DNA of 59,752 bases, taken from contig DATMAN010000077.1 in assembly GCA_035560005.1 (NCBI GenBank), forward strand, positions 1-59,752, written 5' to 3'. Of this stretch, positions 21,457 through 30,774 are shown piece by piece. The notes under the pieces are model-generated. The model was not told the DNA's origin and did no database searches. It saw nothing but the letters and a program-made list of their open reading frames with translations. How positions within the stretch are numbered: the stretch's first letter is position 1; each line of letters starts with the position of its first letter. Both the position numbers and the translations under genes were made by a program. The DNA comes from Burkholderiales bacterium (GTDB lineage Bacteria > Pseudomonadota > Gammaproteobacteria > Burkholderiales > Eutrophovitaceae).

Positions 21457-22935
21457 ATGCCGCGCCTTTCCGTCCGTCTGGCTTGTCTTGCAATCAGCCT
21501 GCTTCTTGCCGCGCCGGCCTGGGCGCAGGCCCCGCGGCTGCACCGCTTCGCGGTGTCGATCGACACCGAACTCACGGTCATCTCGGTGCGAGCCTGTTTC
21601 GCCGGCCCGCCGCCCGAAGCGCTGGTCGCGGAATCGCTCGATGCGCCGCTCGCGCTGATCGAGGCGCGAGTGGAGGGCTCCGGCAAGCCGCTCGTGCCGA
21701 GCGGGGCGCTGTCGCTGAAGAGCGTGCCCGACGGGGGCTGCGTGCTCTATCGCGTGGACGTTTCGCGCCCGATCAAGCGCCACGACCGCACGGGCGGCAA
21801 GGTGGCCCGGGTGGGGCGCGACCTGCTGACTTCGGTCGGGCTTTGGCTGTGGCGGCCGCAGCAGCTCTCCTCCGACGAGGACGTCGAGATCCGTTTCGTG
21901 CTGCCGGAGGGGATTGCGGTGTCCGCGCCCTGGCGGGCGGTGTCCGCCGCGCAGCCGCCCGCCTTCGTGCTCGACCGCGCGCCCTTCGACTGGCCCGCGA
22001 GTGTGGCCTTCGGCCGGTTTCGCGAACGCGAGATCGCGGTGGGCGATGCGCAACTGCGGCTCGCGGTGCTCGACGGCCATCCGCAGGTGGATACGGATTC
22101 GATGCAGGCTTGGCTTACCGACGCCGCGCGGATGGTGGCCGGAGTGTACGGGTGCTTCCCGGTGCCGCGCCTGCAGTTGCTCGTCGTGCCCAACGCGCGC
22201 GGCAACGAACCGGTTCCGGGCGCGTACGTCGCGCGCGGCGGCGGCCCTTCGGTGCACTTTTTCATCAATCAGCGCCGCCCGATCGAGGAGTTCTTCGCGG
22301 ACTGGACGGCGACGCACGAGCTCGCGCACCTGCTGCTGCCCCTGGTGGAGGACCGCGACGCCTGGCTGTCCGAGGGCCTCGCCACCTATTATCAGAACGT
22401 CCTGCGCGCGCGCGCCGGCAGGATCAGCGAACAGGAAGCCTGGTCGATGCTGCACGCCGGCTTCGTGCGCGGACGCAACAACGCTGCGGACCTGACCCTG
22501 GCGCAGGCCACGCAAGCCATGTATCGGGGCAATACCCACCTGCGCGTGTACTGGGGAGGCGCGGCGCTGATCCTGCTCGCCGACGTGGGCCTGCGCCAGC
22601 AGACCGGCGGCAGGCAGTCGATGGACCGCGCGCTGGAGGCGCTGCACGCGTGCTGCCTCGAAGCCGGCAAGATCTGGAGCGCGGCCGAGCTGCTGGCCAA
22701 GCTCGACGAACTGACCGGTACCTCGATCTTCAGCGCCTTGTACTCGGCGCACGTGGCTTCGCGCGAGTTTCCCGATCTTTCCGCGGTGTACCGGCAGCTC
22801 GGCTTGCGGGCGAACGGTTCGAGCGTGCAACTGCTCGACGATGGGCCGCAGCGGCAGTTGCGCGCCAGCATCATGAGGCGCGAGGCCCCCGGGGAGATCG
22901 CGGCGGAACAGGTGTCGTGCCGGCATGGTGGCTGA
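21457..22935 (+). CDS. Secreted HExxH metallopeptidase-like protein (gluzincin type)
   Basis: A 492-residue protein. The ATG at 21457 gives a signal peptide (LACLAISLLLAAPAWAQA), so export is likely. The N-terminal half is beta-rich. The C-terminal half has THELAHLLLP near residues 286-295, a zinc-binding HExxH, and SEGLATYYQ about 22 residues later, with Glu as the probable third ligand. That spacing fits M1/M61-like gluzincins. No typical M1 exopeptidase motif is visible. It begins 80 bp after metH and overlaps the next gene by 11 bp. Substrate and role are unknown. Confidence 0.8.
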   Translation: MPRLSVRLACLAISLLLAAPAWAQAPRLHRFAVSIDTELTVISVRACFAGPPPEALVAESLDAPLALIEARVEGSGKPLVPSGALSLKSVPDGGCVLYRVDVSRPIKRHDRTGGKVARVGRDLLTSVGLWLWRPQQLSSDEDVEIRFVLPEGIAVSAPWRAVSAAQPPAFVLDRAPFDWPASVAFGRFREREIAVGDAQLRLAVLDGHPQVDTDSMQAWLTDAARMVAGVYGCFPVPRLQLLVVPNARGNEPVPGAYVARGGGPSVHFFINQRRPIEEFFADWTATHELAHLLLPLVEDRDAWLSEGLATYYQNVLRARAGRISEQEAWSMLHAGFVRGRNNAADLTLAQATQAMYRGNTHLRVYWGGAALILLADVGLRQQTGGRQSMDRALEALHACCLEAGKIWSAAELLAKLDELTGTSIFSALYSAHVASREFPDLSAVYRQLGLRANGSSVQLLDDGPQRQLRASIMRREAPGEIAAEQVSCRHGG

Positions 22936-23377
22936 ACTGGCGGTCGCTTATCTGCACTTCGCCGGAATCGTGACGTTCGGCGCATTGCTGTTCGCCGAAT
23001 GGCTGCTGCTCGCCCGGGTCGATGCGCGCGAGCTCGCGAGGATCGCGCTGCTCGACCTCGGGTATCTCGGCGCCGCCATCGTCGTGCTGGCTTCGGGACT
23101 CGCGCGGGTGATCTGGTTCGGCAAGCCGTTGGCCTTCTATCTGCACAACCCGGTGTTCTGGATCAAGCTCGCCCTGTTCGTGGCGGTCGGCCTGATCTCC
23201 ATTCCGCCCACCCGCTGCTTTTTGCGCTGGCGCCGCGGCGCCGGGAGGGGATCGTTCGTCGCGCCCGCGCACGAAGCCGCGTACGCGCGGCGTTATGTCG
23301 CCATCGAACTCGTCCTGCTTGCCCTGATTGCGCTCGCCGCGGTGCTCATGGCGCGCGGCGTAGGTCTGCAGAACTGA
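22925..23377 (+). CDS. DUF2214 family membrane protein
   Basis: A 150-residue inner-membrane protein with four predicted helices (about 5-25, 38-60, 75-95, 128-146). The conserved layout is AYLHFAGIVTFGALLFAE, then WFGKPLAFYLHNPVFWIKLALF and ISIPPTRCFLRWRR, which matches DUF2214. The initiator ATG lies inside the end of the peptidase-like gene, so the two are probably translated together. The function of the family is not known. Downstream (23378-23494) there is a GC-rich inverted repeat but no T-run. Confidence 0.82.
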   Translation: MVAELAVAYLHFAGIVTFGALLFAEWLLLARVDARELARIALLDLGYLGAAIVVLASGLARVIWFGKPLAFYLHNPVFWIKLALFVAVGLISIPPTRCFLRWRRGAGRGSFVAPAHEAAYARRYVAIELVLLALIALAAVLMARGVGLQN

Positions 23378-23494
23378 GTTTTCCGGCGGGCCCGCAGGCT
23401 GCCTTGCGGCGCTTGCGTCGCGGCGGCCCTTGCGGTTCTGCGGGCCTCGGCGCCGGCGCGGTGGAGCGGACAACTTCGGTTACCATGCCGGCGC

Positions 23495-24937
23495 ATGTCA
23501 TCGGCCGATCTTTGTTTCCTTCCCGCCGTCGAGCTGGCGCGTCTGATCCGCGAGCGCGAAGTCTGCGCCGTGGAAGTGATGCAGGCACATCTGGAAACGA
23601 TCGAGCGCGTCAATCCCCGGGTCAACGCCATCGTCACCTTGCTGCCTGAACGCGCGCTCGCCGGCGCGCGCGAGATCGACGCACGCCTGGCCCGCGGCGA
23701 GGTGATCGGGCCGCTGGCCGGGTTGCCGGTGGCGCACAAGGACCTGGTCCCGACCAAAGGCATCCGCACCACCTTCGGCTCGCCGATCTACCGCGCTTTC
23801 GTCCCCGATGTGGACGCGATCATCGTCGAGCGGCTGCGCGCGGCCGGCGCGGTGACGATCGGCAAGACCAACACGCCGGAGTTTGGCGCCGGGTCGCAGA
23901 CCTTCAACCCGGTCTTCGGCGCCACCCGCAATCCCTACGACCTGGAGCGCACCTGCGGGGGCTCCAGCGGCGGGGCCGCGGTGGCGCTCGCCTGCGGCAT
24001 GATGCCGATCGCCGACGGCTCCGATCTGGGCGGATCGCTGCGCAATCCGGCGAGCTTCTGCAATGTCTTCGGCCTGCGGCCCAGCGCCGGGCGCGTGCCG
24101 CACTGGCCGGCACTCTCGGCCTGGTTCCCGCTGTCGGTGCTCGGCCCGATGGCGCGCACGGCGCAGGATGCGGCGCTCATGCTCAGCGCGATCGCCGGAC
24201 CCGATCCGCGCTCGCCCATCTGTATCGAGGAGCCCGGCGAGCGGTTCGCGGCCGCGCTGGAACGCGATTTCCGGGGCGTGCGCATCGCCTGGTGCCGCGA
24301 CTTCGGCGGGTTGCCGTTCGAACCCGAGGTGTTGCGCGTGACCGAATCGGGGCTCGGTGTCCTCGAGAGCCTGGGCTGCGTGGTGGAAGAAGCCACGCCG
24401 GATTTTCGCGACGCCGACGAGATCTTCCGGGTGATGCGCGCCTGGCATTTCGAGCTCTGTTATGGCGAGCTGCTCGACACCGGGCGCGCGCTGATGAAGG
24501 ACACCGTGGTCTGGAACATCGAACAGGGCCGCAAGCTGAGCGGCGCGCAGGTGGCGGCGGCCGAGCGCGCCCGCACCCAGCTTTTCCATCGCATGCGCCG
24601 ATTCATGGACAATTGCGCCTTCCTGGTGGCGCCGGTGTCGCAAGTGCTGCCGTTCGACCTGTCCCTGCCCTACGTCTCGCAAATCGGCGGGGTGAGGCTC
24701 GAAACTTATATCGACTGGATGAAGTCCTGCTACTGGGTGAGCGTCACGGGACAGCCCGCGGCTTCCGTGCCGTGCGGGTTCAGCGCGGGAGGATTGCCGG
24801 TCGGCATCCAGATCGTGGGCCGCTACCGCGACGATTTCGGCGTGCTGCAGCTCGCGCACGCCTTCGAGCAGGCCACCGGATTCTGGAAACAAAAGCCGCC
24901 GCTGGCGGCCGGGTCAACGCCAACTTCACGGGTCTGA
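23495..24937 (+). CDS. Amidase (amidase signature family)
   Basis: A 480-residue hydrolase with the Lys-cisSer-Ser triad: Lys82 in AHKDLV, the cis-serine in GGSSGG (about Ser157) and the nucleophile Ser181 in DLGGSLRNPA. The family includes aryl- and fatty-acid amidases and GatA. GatA identity is unlikely because no gatB or gatC is adjacent and the C-terminal half lacks clear GatA features. The substrate is not predictable. It ends four bases before the next start. Confidence 0.9.
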   Translation: MSSADLCFLPAVELARLIREREVCAVEVMQAHLETIERVNPRVNAIVTLLPERALAGAREIDARLARGEVIGPLAGLPVAHKDLVPTKGIRTTFGSPIYRAFVPDVDAIIVERLRAAGAVTIGKTNTPEFGAGSQTFNPVFGATRNPYDLERTCGGSSGGAAVALACGMMPIADGSDLGGSLRNPASFCNVFGLRPSAGRVPHWPALSAWFPLSVLGPMARTAQDAALMLSAIAGPDPRSPICIEEPGERFAAALERDFRGVRIAWCRDFGGLPFEPEVLRVTESGLGVLESLGCVVEEATPDFRDADEIFRVMRAWHFELCYGELLDTGRALMKDTVVWNIEQGRKLSGAQVAAAERARTQLFHRMRRFMDNCAFLVAPVSQVLPFDLSLPYVSQIGGVRLETYIDWMKSCYWVSVTGQPAASVPCGFSAGGLPVGIQIVGRYRDDFGVLQLAHAFEQATGFWKQKPPLAAGSTPTSRV

Positions 24938-24941
24938 AAAA

Positions 24942-25727
24942 GTGCGGAAAACGATCGGATTGTGGTCTCTGCTGGCGGCGAGTGTGCTCGTGCCGCCGCC
25001 CTCGGCGGCACAGGCGCAGCGCGAGCGTGCCGACCGCCTCTATGTGCGCGAGCTGGAAGGCATCTGGATACACCGAAAATATCTCGAGACGCTGGCCAGG
25101 AGCCGGATGCCGCATGAGACCGCGCGCAAAGTCCAGCCGGTGGTGATCGGCATTCAGCGTCAGGGACGCTCTTATCCGATCGTAGTGACCAACTTCGACA
25201 AGGCCTCGGTACAGGCGGTGCTGGATGTCGAACCGGGCGGCAAGCCCGGGCTCTACCGGCTGGTGCTCGGCCCCGAGGACCGGCCGATCTCCGCCAGCGA
25301 GGTGCGGTATCTCTGGCTGCGCGGGAGCCGCAATTCCGAGGGCAGGTTCGATCGACTGGAGATGGCCGAACTGACCTTCATGAAAGGCCAGTGGGCCGAG
25401 TATGTCTTCTCGGGCAAGGAGCTGGCCTCGCGCGTGAACCGCCTCGTGCTGGCCGGCAAGTACCGGGACGAGAAGGGTCGCAACTGGGAGTTTTCGGAAG
25501 GCGGCGAGGCCTACTGGCCGGACAAGACTTTCGCCTATGAACTCTCCCTCAACGATCCGAAGGCGGGATGCGAGTATCTGGAAGCGGAGGACCTGAAGGC
25601 GCCGGACGGCAAGCAGCGCTACGGATTCGCCTGGCGCCAGGGCAGGCTCCAGCTCTACCCGGCACGTCTGGTCAACAAGAAGGTGCGCTGCGAGCCCAGG
25701 CCATTCGCCGTGCTGACCCCGCAATAA
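24942..25727 (+). CDS. Secreted protein of unknown function
   Basis: A 261-residue protein starting at a GTG (24942) just behind the amidase stop. A signal peptide of about 23 residues (IGLWSLLAASVLVPP) suggests periplasmic location. The mature part is rich in beta-strands and charged residues, with a lipocalin-like or heparinase-like feel (GIWIHRKYLETLAR near 40-53, YVFSGKELASRVNRLVLAGKY near 145-165), but I do not recognise a family. Two cysteines (about 206 and 252) could form a disulfide. The tight spacing to the amidase suggests one transcript; the next gene starts 56 bp later. Confidence 0.75.
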   Translation: MRKTIGLWSLLAASVLVPPPSAAQAQRERADRLYVRELEGIWIHRKYLETLARSRMPHETARKVQPVVIGIQRQGRSYPIVVTNFDKASVQAVLDVEPGGKPGLYRLVLGPEDRPISASEVRYLWLRGSRNSEGRFDRLEMAELTFMKGQWAEYVFSGKELASRVNRLVLAGKYRDEKGRNWEFSEGGEAYWPDKTFAYELSLNDPKAGCEYLEAEDLKAPDGKQRYGFAWRQGRLQLYPARLVNKKVRCEPRPFAVLTPQ

Positions 25728-25783
25728 CGAGCTGCCGGCGCTCGCCGGCTTCCACAACCAGGCAAAAAGGAGGAGGAACGAAA

Positions 25784-26236
25784 ATGACAGCCGGACGGAT
25801 CATCGCGGCCGCGCTCGGGCTCTGCGCCTTTGCGACGGCGGCGCTCGCGGCCGATTGCAGGCCGATCGACGAAACCGAGGTGGTGCAGGCCGAGCTGCAG
25901 CGCTACGAGGCGCAGACCGGGGATGACTTCATCGCGATGGAACGCATCATCGGCGACGACCTGGTGTATATCCATTCCAGCTCGGCGGTGGACGACAAGC
26001 GGGCCTACATCGGATCGATGCGCGACGGCACGGTGAAGTACCGCACCATGCGGATGCTCGACTACAAGGTCCGGATCTACGATTGCATCGCCCTCATGAC
26101 CGGCACGGCGCGCTTCGAGGTCACGGTCAAGGGTTCGGACCTGACGGTCGACCTGCGCTTCACCGAGGCGTGGGCCCGGCGCGGCGACGCGCTGCAGTTC
26201 ATTTCCTGGCAGGCCACCCGCATTGCGCAGCCGTAG
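25784..26236 (+). CDS. Secreted DUF4440/NTF2-like protein
   Basis: A 150-residue protein with a 22-residue signal peptide ending in AALAAD. The ATG at 25784 follows a very strong AAGGAGGAGG, which fixes the start. The mature protein fits the SnoaL/NTF2-like cone fold of DUF4440: ETEVVQAELQRYEAQTGDDFIAMERIIGD opens it, followed by DLVYIHSSSAVDDKRAYI and a final FISWQATRI strand. Such proteins can be enzymes or ligand binders. Two cysteines (about 25 and 106) may pair in the periplasm. A strong terminator follows immediately, so it ends the amidase unit. Confidence 0.8.
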   Translation: MTAGRIIAAALGLCAFATAALAADCRPIDETEVVQAELQRYEAQTGDDFIAMERIIGDDLVYIHSSSAVDDKRAYIGSMRDGTVKYRTMRMLDYKVRIYDCIALMTGTARFEVTVKGSDLTVDLRFTEAWARRGDALQFISWQATRIAQP

Positions 26237-26252
26237 GCGGCAGGCGCGCAGG

Positions 26253-26280
26253 AACGGCGCCCATGTGGCGCCGTTTTTTT
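26253..26280 (+). terminator. Intrinsic terminator after the DUF4440 gene
   Basis: AACGGCGCC (26253-26261) pairs perfectly with GGCGCCGTT (26267-26275) around a five-base loop and runs into seven Ts (26274-26280). It lies 16 bp after the stop codon and ends the amidase-region transcript. Confidence 0.92.
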
Positions 26281-26309
26281 ATTGTTAGACGGCCGCGAAG
26301 CGCGGCTTC

Positions 26310-26315
26310 TACAAT
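26310..26315 (+). promoter_or_regulatory. Possible -10 element of mgtE
   Basis: TACAAT lies 23 bases before the mgtE start and just past a small GCCGCG/CGCGGC hairpin (26292-26306). No good -35 at 16-18 bp was found, so this is tentative. Confidence 0.35.
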
Positions 26316-26338
26316 GGCGCCGCATCGCGAATCCCGAC

Positions 26339-27781
26339 ATGACCGAAACTCAGACCCGGCGCCGGCTGGACAGCGTCAACGAAATCGTGGCGCAGATCCG
26401 TGCCCTCCTGCACAAGCACAAGCTCGTCGAGGAGCTGGTGCACAAGCAGGAGATGCCGCGCCACGAGCTGGTCGAGTCGCTGGTGCACAAGCAGAACCTG
26501 GCCGAGCTGCAGAACAAGCTCGACCGACTGCACGCCGCCGACATCGCCGCGATTCTCGAGCAGTTGCCGCTCGACGAACGCTTGGTGGTATGGAATCTGG
26601 TCAAGGGCGAGCGCGACGGGGAGATCCTCCTGGAAGTCTCGGACGCGGTGCGCGAGACCCTGATCGCCGACATGGACAAGGCCGAGCTGGTCGCGGCGAC
26701 CGAGCAGCTCGACACCGACGAGATCGCCGACCTCGCCCCCGACCTTCCCCAGGAGGTCATCGCCGACGTCTTCCGCTCGCTGTCGGTCGAGGAACGCGAG
26801 CAGTTGCGCGCCGCGCTGTCTTTCCCGGAAGGGACGGTGGGCGCGATCATGGATTTCGAGATGGTCACGGTGCGCGAGGACGTGACCCTGGAAGTCGTGC
26901 TGCGCTACCTGCGGCGCATGGACGAGCTGCCCGACCACACCGACCAGCTCTTCGTGGTGGACCGTCAGGAGGTGTTTCGCGGCGTGCTGCCGATCAACCG
27001 GCTGATCGTGACCGACCCCGACAAGCTGGTGGCCGACGTCATGACCGCGCCGGTGGCGACCTTCGCTCCGGAGGACAAGGCGCATGCCGCCGCGCAGGCC
27101 TTCGAACGCTACGACCTGGTTTCGGCACCGGTGCTCGACGCGCGCAACCGCGTGGTCGGCCGCGTCACGGTGGCCGCGGTGGTGGACTTCATCCGCGAGG
27201 AATCGGAGAGCGAGCTGCTGGGCAAGGCCGGCCTGCTGGAGGAAGAGGACATCTTTTCCTCGGTTTGGAAGAGCGCGCAGAACCGCTGGCTGTGGCTGGC
27301 GGTGAACTTGTGCACCGCGTTCTTCGCCTCGCGCGTGATCGGGCTGTTCGAAGGCACGATCGAGAAACTGGTGGCGCTCGCCACGCTCATGCCCATCGTG
27401 GCCGGCATCGCCGGCAACTCGGGCAACCAGACCACGACGCTGATCGTGCGCACGCTGGCCCTCGGCCAGCAAAACGCCATCAACATCAAGCGCCTGGTCC
27501 TCAAGGAGCTCGCGATCAGCGTGCTCAACGGCCTGGTGTGGGGCGGGGTCGCCGGACTGTTCGCCTGGTGGCTCTACGACAGCGTGCCGCTCGGCGTGGT
27601 CATGACCGGTGCGATGCTGCTGAACCTGCTGGTGGGGGCGGCGGTCGGAATGTTCATTCCGTTGACGCTGCAGAAGCTGGGGCGCGACCCGGCCATCGGG
27701 TCGAGCGTGCTGCTCACCTTCACCACCGACAGCATGGGTTTTTTCATCTTTCTGGGCCTGGCCACCGTCTTCCTGCTGTAG
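26339..27781 (+). CDS. mgtE: Magnesium transporter MgtE
   Basis: Mg2+-gated Mg2+ channel, 480 residues from the ATG at 26339. It has the cytosolic N domain (near 40-150), paired CBS domains (about 155-275) and five C-terminal membrane helices. The pore signature is [16 protein letters not shown] near 358-373. The N-terminus carries two copies of a short LVHKQ-containing segment (about 36 and 49) before the N domain, a small duplication. The 19 codons upstream of this ATG are not family-like. Confidence 0.95.
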   Translation: MTETQTRRRLDSVNEIVAQIRALLHKHKLVEELVHKQEMPRHELVESLVHKQNLAELQNKLDRLHAADIAAILEQLPLDERLVVWNLVKGERDGEILLEVSDAVRETLIADMDKAELVAATEQLDTDEIADLAPDLPQEVIADVFRSLSVEEREQLRAALSFPEGTVGAIMDFEMVTVREDVTLEVVLRYLRRMDELPDHTDQLFVVDRQEVFRGVLPINRLIVTDPDKLVADVMTAPVATFAPEDKAHAAAQAFERYDLVSAPVLDARNRVVGRVTVAAVVDFIREESESELLGKAGLLEEEDIFSSVWKSAQNRWLWLAVNLCTAFFASRVIGLFEGTIEKLVALATLMPIVAGIAGNSGNQTTTLIVRTLALGQQNAINIKRLVLKELAISVLNGLVWGGVAGLFAWWLYDSVPLGVVMTGAMLLNLLVGAAVGMFIPLTLQKLGRDPAIGSSVLLTFTTDSMGFFIFLGLATVFLL

Positions 27782-27863
27782 CGCAACCGGCGCCCGGCGC
27801 GGGCCGTACAAATGCTGTAATTTCCACGCTTGCGCGCCGACCAAGAACTGCAGGAGAGCCGCC

Positions 27864-28793
27864 ATGCTGATTCGCAAGCCCGCCGACGTGCTGCCTTCGG
27901 AGATCACGCCACGCTCGGTCTATGCCCGGCGCCGTGAATTCATGAAGTCCGCCGTCGCACTCGGACTCGCGGCGCTCGCGCCCGCCGTGCCGGCCGCGGC
28001 CAGGCTCGCGCCGCTCAAGCCCAGCCCGTTCTCGACGACGGAGAAGCTCACGCCGTACGAGGCGGTGACCACCTACAACAACTTCTACGAATTCGGTACC
28101 GACAAGGACGATCCGTCGCGCCATGCCGGCAGCCTCAGAACCCGCCCGTGGACCGTGCTGGTGCAAGGCGAGGTCAAGCGGGCGCGGGCCTTCGATATCG
28201 AGGAGCTGCTCAAGCTCGCGCCGCTCGAAGAGCGCATCTACCGCATGCGCTGCGTGGAGGGCTGGTCGATGGTCATTCCCTGGGTCGGCTACCCGTTCTC
28301 GGAACTCATCAAACGCGTCGAGCCGACCGCCAACGCCAAGTTCGTCGAGTTCACCACTTTGCTCGATCCGGGGCAGATGCCCGGACAGAAGGTGCCGGTG
28401 CTCGACTGGCCTTATGTGGAAGGCCTGCGGCTGGACGAGGCCATGCATCCGCTCACCTTGCTCACGGTGGGCCTTTACGGCGAGGTCTTGCCCAACCAGA
28501 ACGGCGCCCCGGTGCGCGTGGTGGTGCCGTGGAAGTACGGATTCAAGAGCGCCAAGTCGATCGTGCGCATCCGCTTCACTGCCGAGATGCCCAGGACCTC
28601 GTGGATGATCGCCGTACCGCGCGAGTACGGCTTCTATTCCAACGTCAATCCGCAGGTCGATCATCCGCGCTGGAGCCAGGCGAAGGAGCGGCGCATCGGA
28701 GAGCTGCTCAAGCGCGAAACGCTGATGTTCAACGGCTACGGCGAGCAGGTCGCGGGCCTGTATGCCGGCATGGACTTGAAGAAGTTCTTCTGA
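27864..28793 (+). CDS. msrP: Protein-methionine-sulfoxide reductase, catalytic subunit MsrP
   Basis: Periplasmic molybdenum enzyme that repairs oxidised methionines in envelope proteins. The 309-residue protein has a twin-arginine signal (RRREFMK at 22-28, then a hydrophobic stretch to about 46). The molybdenum-ligating cysteine is Cys130 in [28 protein letters not shown] near 185-201 and [10 protein letters not shown] near 226-235 are typical of the family. Its membrane partner msrQ follows after 44 bp. Confidence 0.96.
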   Translation: MLIRKPADVLPSEITPRSVYARRREFMKSAVALGLAALAPAVPAAARLAPLKPSPFSTTEKLTPYEAVTTYNNFYEFGTDKDDPSRHAGSLRTRPWTVLVQGEVKRARAFDIEELLKLAPLEERIYRMRCVEGWSMVIPWVGYPFSELIKRVEPTANAKFVEFTTLLDPGQMPGQKVPVLDWPYVEGLRLDEAMHPLTLLTVGLYGEVLPNQNGAPVRVVVPWKYGFKSAKSIVRIRFTAEMPRTSWMIAVPREYGFYSNVNPQVDHPRWSQAKERRIGELLKRETLMFNGYGEQVAGLYAGMDLKKFF

Positions 28794-28837
28794 CGCTTCC
28801 TGACCAGCGAGGCATGGGGCACAGACGAAGTATTGCA

Positions 28838-29482
28838 ATGCCCGGATACCAGCCGAAACCGGAACAGATCCGGTGGATCAAGGCCGCGGCGTTCGCGCTG
28901 TGCCTGCTTCCCTTCCTGCGGCTCGCCTGGCGCGCGTTCGCCGGCACGCTGGGCGTCAATCCGATCGAAACGATCACCCACTCGACCGGGTGGTGGGCGC
29001 TGGCGTTCCTGCTGATCACCCTGGCGGTGACCCCGCTGCGCCGGCTGCTGCAGTGGCCTTGGCTGCTGCGGCTGCGGCGCATGTTCGGGCTGTTCGCGTT
29101 CTTCTACGCCTGCGTGCATTTCAGCATCTGGCTGGTATTCGATCATTTCTTCGACTGGCCCGCGATCCTGGCCGATATCGTGAAGCGGCCCTACATCACC
29201 GTCGGATTCACCGCCTTCGTGCTCATGATCCCGCTCGCGGCCACTTCCACCAATGCCATGGTTCGCCGGCTCGGCGCCACGCAGTGGCAGCGGCTGCATC
29301 GCTTCGTCTATCCGATCGCGCTGCTCGGCGTGCTGCACTTTCTGTGGCTGGTGAAGAAGGACATCCGCGAGCCGATGGTCTTCGTCGCGATTCTCGCCAC
29401 CTTGCTGGGCGCGCGCGTGGCGCACAGGCTGTGGCAGAAGCGCGCCGCCCCGGCGGCCACAGCCCGTTCCCCGGCCGCATAG
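28838..29482 (+). CDS. msrQ: Heme-binding membrane subunit MsrQ
   Basis: Six-helix b-type cytochrome of the ferric-reductase-like family that passes electrons from the quinone pool to MsrP. 214 residues from the ATG at 28838. An in-frame ATG at 28814 is possible but less likely. Candidate heme-ligating histidines are in FFYACVHFSIWLVFD and QRLHRFVYP and LLGVLHFLWLVKKD. The length and THSTGWWALAFLLITLAVTP helix agree with the family. Confidence 0.94.
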   Translation: MPGYQPKPEQIRWIKAAAFALCLLPFLRLAWRAFAGTLGVNPIETITHSTGWWALAFLLITLAVTPLRRLLQWPWLLRLRRMFGLFAFFYACVHFSIWLVFDHFFDWPAILADIVKRPYITVGFTAFVLMIPLAATSTNAMVRRLGATQWQRLHRFVYPIALLGVLHFLWLVKKDIREPMVFVAILATLLGARVAHRLWQKRAAPAATARSPAA

Positions 29483-29528
29483 GGCGATCCTGTTGCTTCC
29501 GGCTTCGGCGCCGGTTATGTTGCGCCGC

Positions 29529-30653
29529 ATGCGGGTCGGCGTGCCCAGGGAAATCAAGGATCACGAATACCGCGTCGGCCTCACGCCGGCCGGCGTTCAC
29601 GCGCTGGCCGAGCGCGGTCACGAGGTGCTGGTACAGTGCGGGGCCGGCGCGCGGGTGGGATTCGACGACGCCCAGTACGCCGCGGCCGGCGCGCGTATCG
29701 TGCCCGGTGCGGCCGAGGCGTTCTCCGCCGAGCTGGTCGTCAAAGTCAAGGAGCTGCAGCCCTCCGAGCGCAAGCTGGTGCGCCGCGGCCAGATCCTGTT
29801 CGCCTATCTGCACCTCGCCCCCGATCCGGAATTGCTCGACGCGCTGCTCACCGCAGGCGTCACCGGAATCGCCTACGAGACCGTGGCCGATCGCGCAGGC
29901 CGGTTACCGCTGCTCGCGCCGATGTCGCGCATCGCCGGCCGGCTGGCGATCCAGTTCGGCGCCTGGGCGCTCACCATGGCGAACGGCGGCTCCGGCGTGC
30001 TGCTCGGCGGCGTGCCCGGCGTGCTGCCCGGCCGGGTCGTGGTGATCGGCGCCGGGGAAGCCGGATCGAACGCGGTGCAGATGGCGCTCGGCGCGGGCGC
30101 CGAGGTGACCGTGATGGACGTGAACATCGACCGCCTCGCGCAGCTCGACCACACCTATTGCGGGCGCGTGAAGACCGCATTCTCCGAACCGCTGGCGATC
30201 GCCGAGCAGGTCGCTCAGGCCGACCTGGTGGTGGGTGCGTTGCTCATTCCCGGCAAGCTCGCGCCCAAGCTCATCTCGCGGGCGCTGCTGCGGCGCATGC
30301 GGCGCGGCTCGGTGCTGGTCGATATTTCGATCGACCAGGGCGGCATCGCGGAAACCTCGCGTCCCACTTCGCACTCGCAACCGCTCTTCGTCGAAGAGGG
30401 CGTGGTGCATTACTGCGTGCCGAACATGCCTTCGGCGGTCGCGCGGACCGCCACGCTGGCGCTCACGCAGGCCACCTATCCGTACGTGCTGCGGCTGGCG
30501 GAACGCGGTCTCGACGCGCTGCTCGACGACCCGGGCTTCGGCCAGGGGCTGCAGATTCACGCCGGGCAGGTGACCCATCGCGGGCTGGCGGACGACACCG
30601 GGCGGCCGTTTCGCGCCTACGGCGATCTCGCGCGCGAGTTCAAGCGGATCTGA
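29529..30653 (+). CDS. ald: Alanine dehydrogenase
   Basis: NAD-dependent interconversion of L-alanine with pyruvate and ammonia. The ATG at 29529 gives 374 residues, close to the usual 371, and begins MRVGVPREIKDHEYRVGL. Catalytic Lys74 (VKVKE) and His95 (AYLHLAP) are present. The Rossmann glycine motif is VVVIGAGEAGSNA near 173-185. Earlier in-frame ATG codons would add residues that are not family-like. It is convergent with the EamA gene; I see no clear terminator in the 121-bp gap. Confidence 0.96.
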   Translation: MRVGVPREIKDHEYRVGLTPAGVHALAERGHEVLVQCGAGARVGFDDAQYAAAGARIVPGAAEAFSAELVVKVKELQPSERKLVRRGQILFAYLHLAPDPELLDALLTAGVTGIAYETVADRAGRLPLLAPMSRIAGRLAIQFGAWALTMANGGSGVLLGGVPGVLPGRVVVIGAGEAGSNAVQMALGAGAEVTVMDVNIDRLAQLDHTYCGRVKTAFSEPLAIAEQVAQADLVVGALLIPGKLAPKLISRALLRRMRRGSVLVDISIDQGGIAETSRPTSHSQPLFVEEGVVHYCVPNMPSAVARTATLALTQATYPYVLRLAERGLDALLDDPGFGQGLQIHAGQVTHRGLADDTGRPFRAYGDLAREFKRI

Positions 30654-30774
30654 GGTGCTTCGTGCGGGGCGAGGCGGCCGCGCTCCGGAGGCGATCGAAC
30701 CGGTCGCTTCCTGCGCAAAGCGGGGCGGTCGATCATTCGCGCGGGCCGCCGCGCAGCCGGCGCCCGGCTCGTGC

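Noticed and set aside
23389..23446. GGCCCGCAG/CTGCGGGCC inverted repeat after the DUF2214 gene as a terminator
   Set aside because: Long GC-rich loop and no T-run on either strand.
26309..27907. A 532-codon open frame antisense to mgtE
   Set aside because: Shadow frame; no domain, and mgtE on the other strand is full length with all motifs.
30755..30769. AGCCGG/CCGGCT hairpin between ald and the EamA gene as a bidirectional terminator
   Set aside because: No T-run on either side; kept only as a note.
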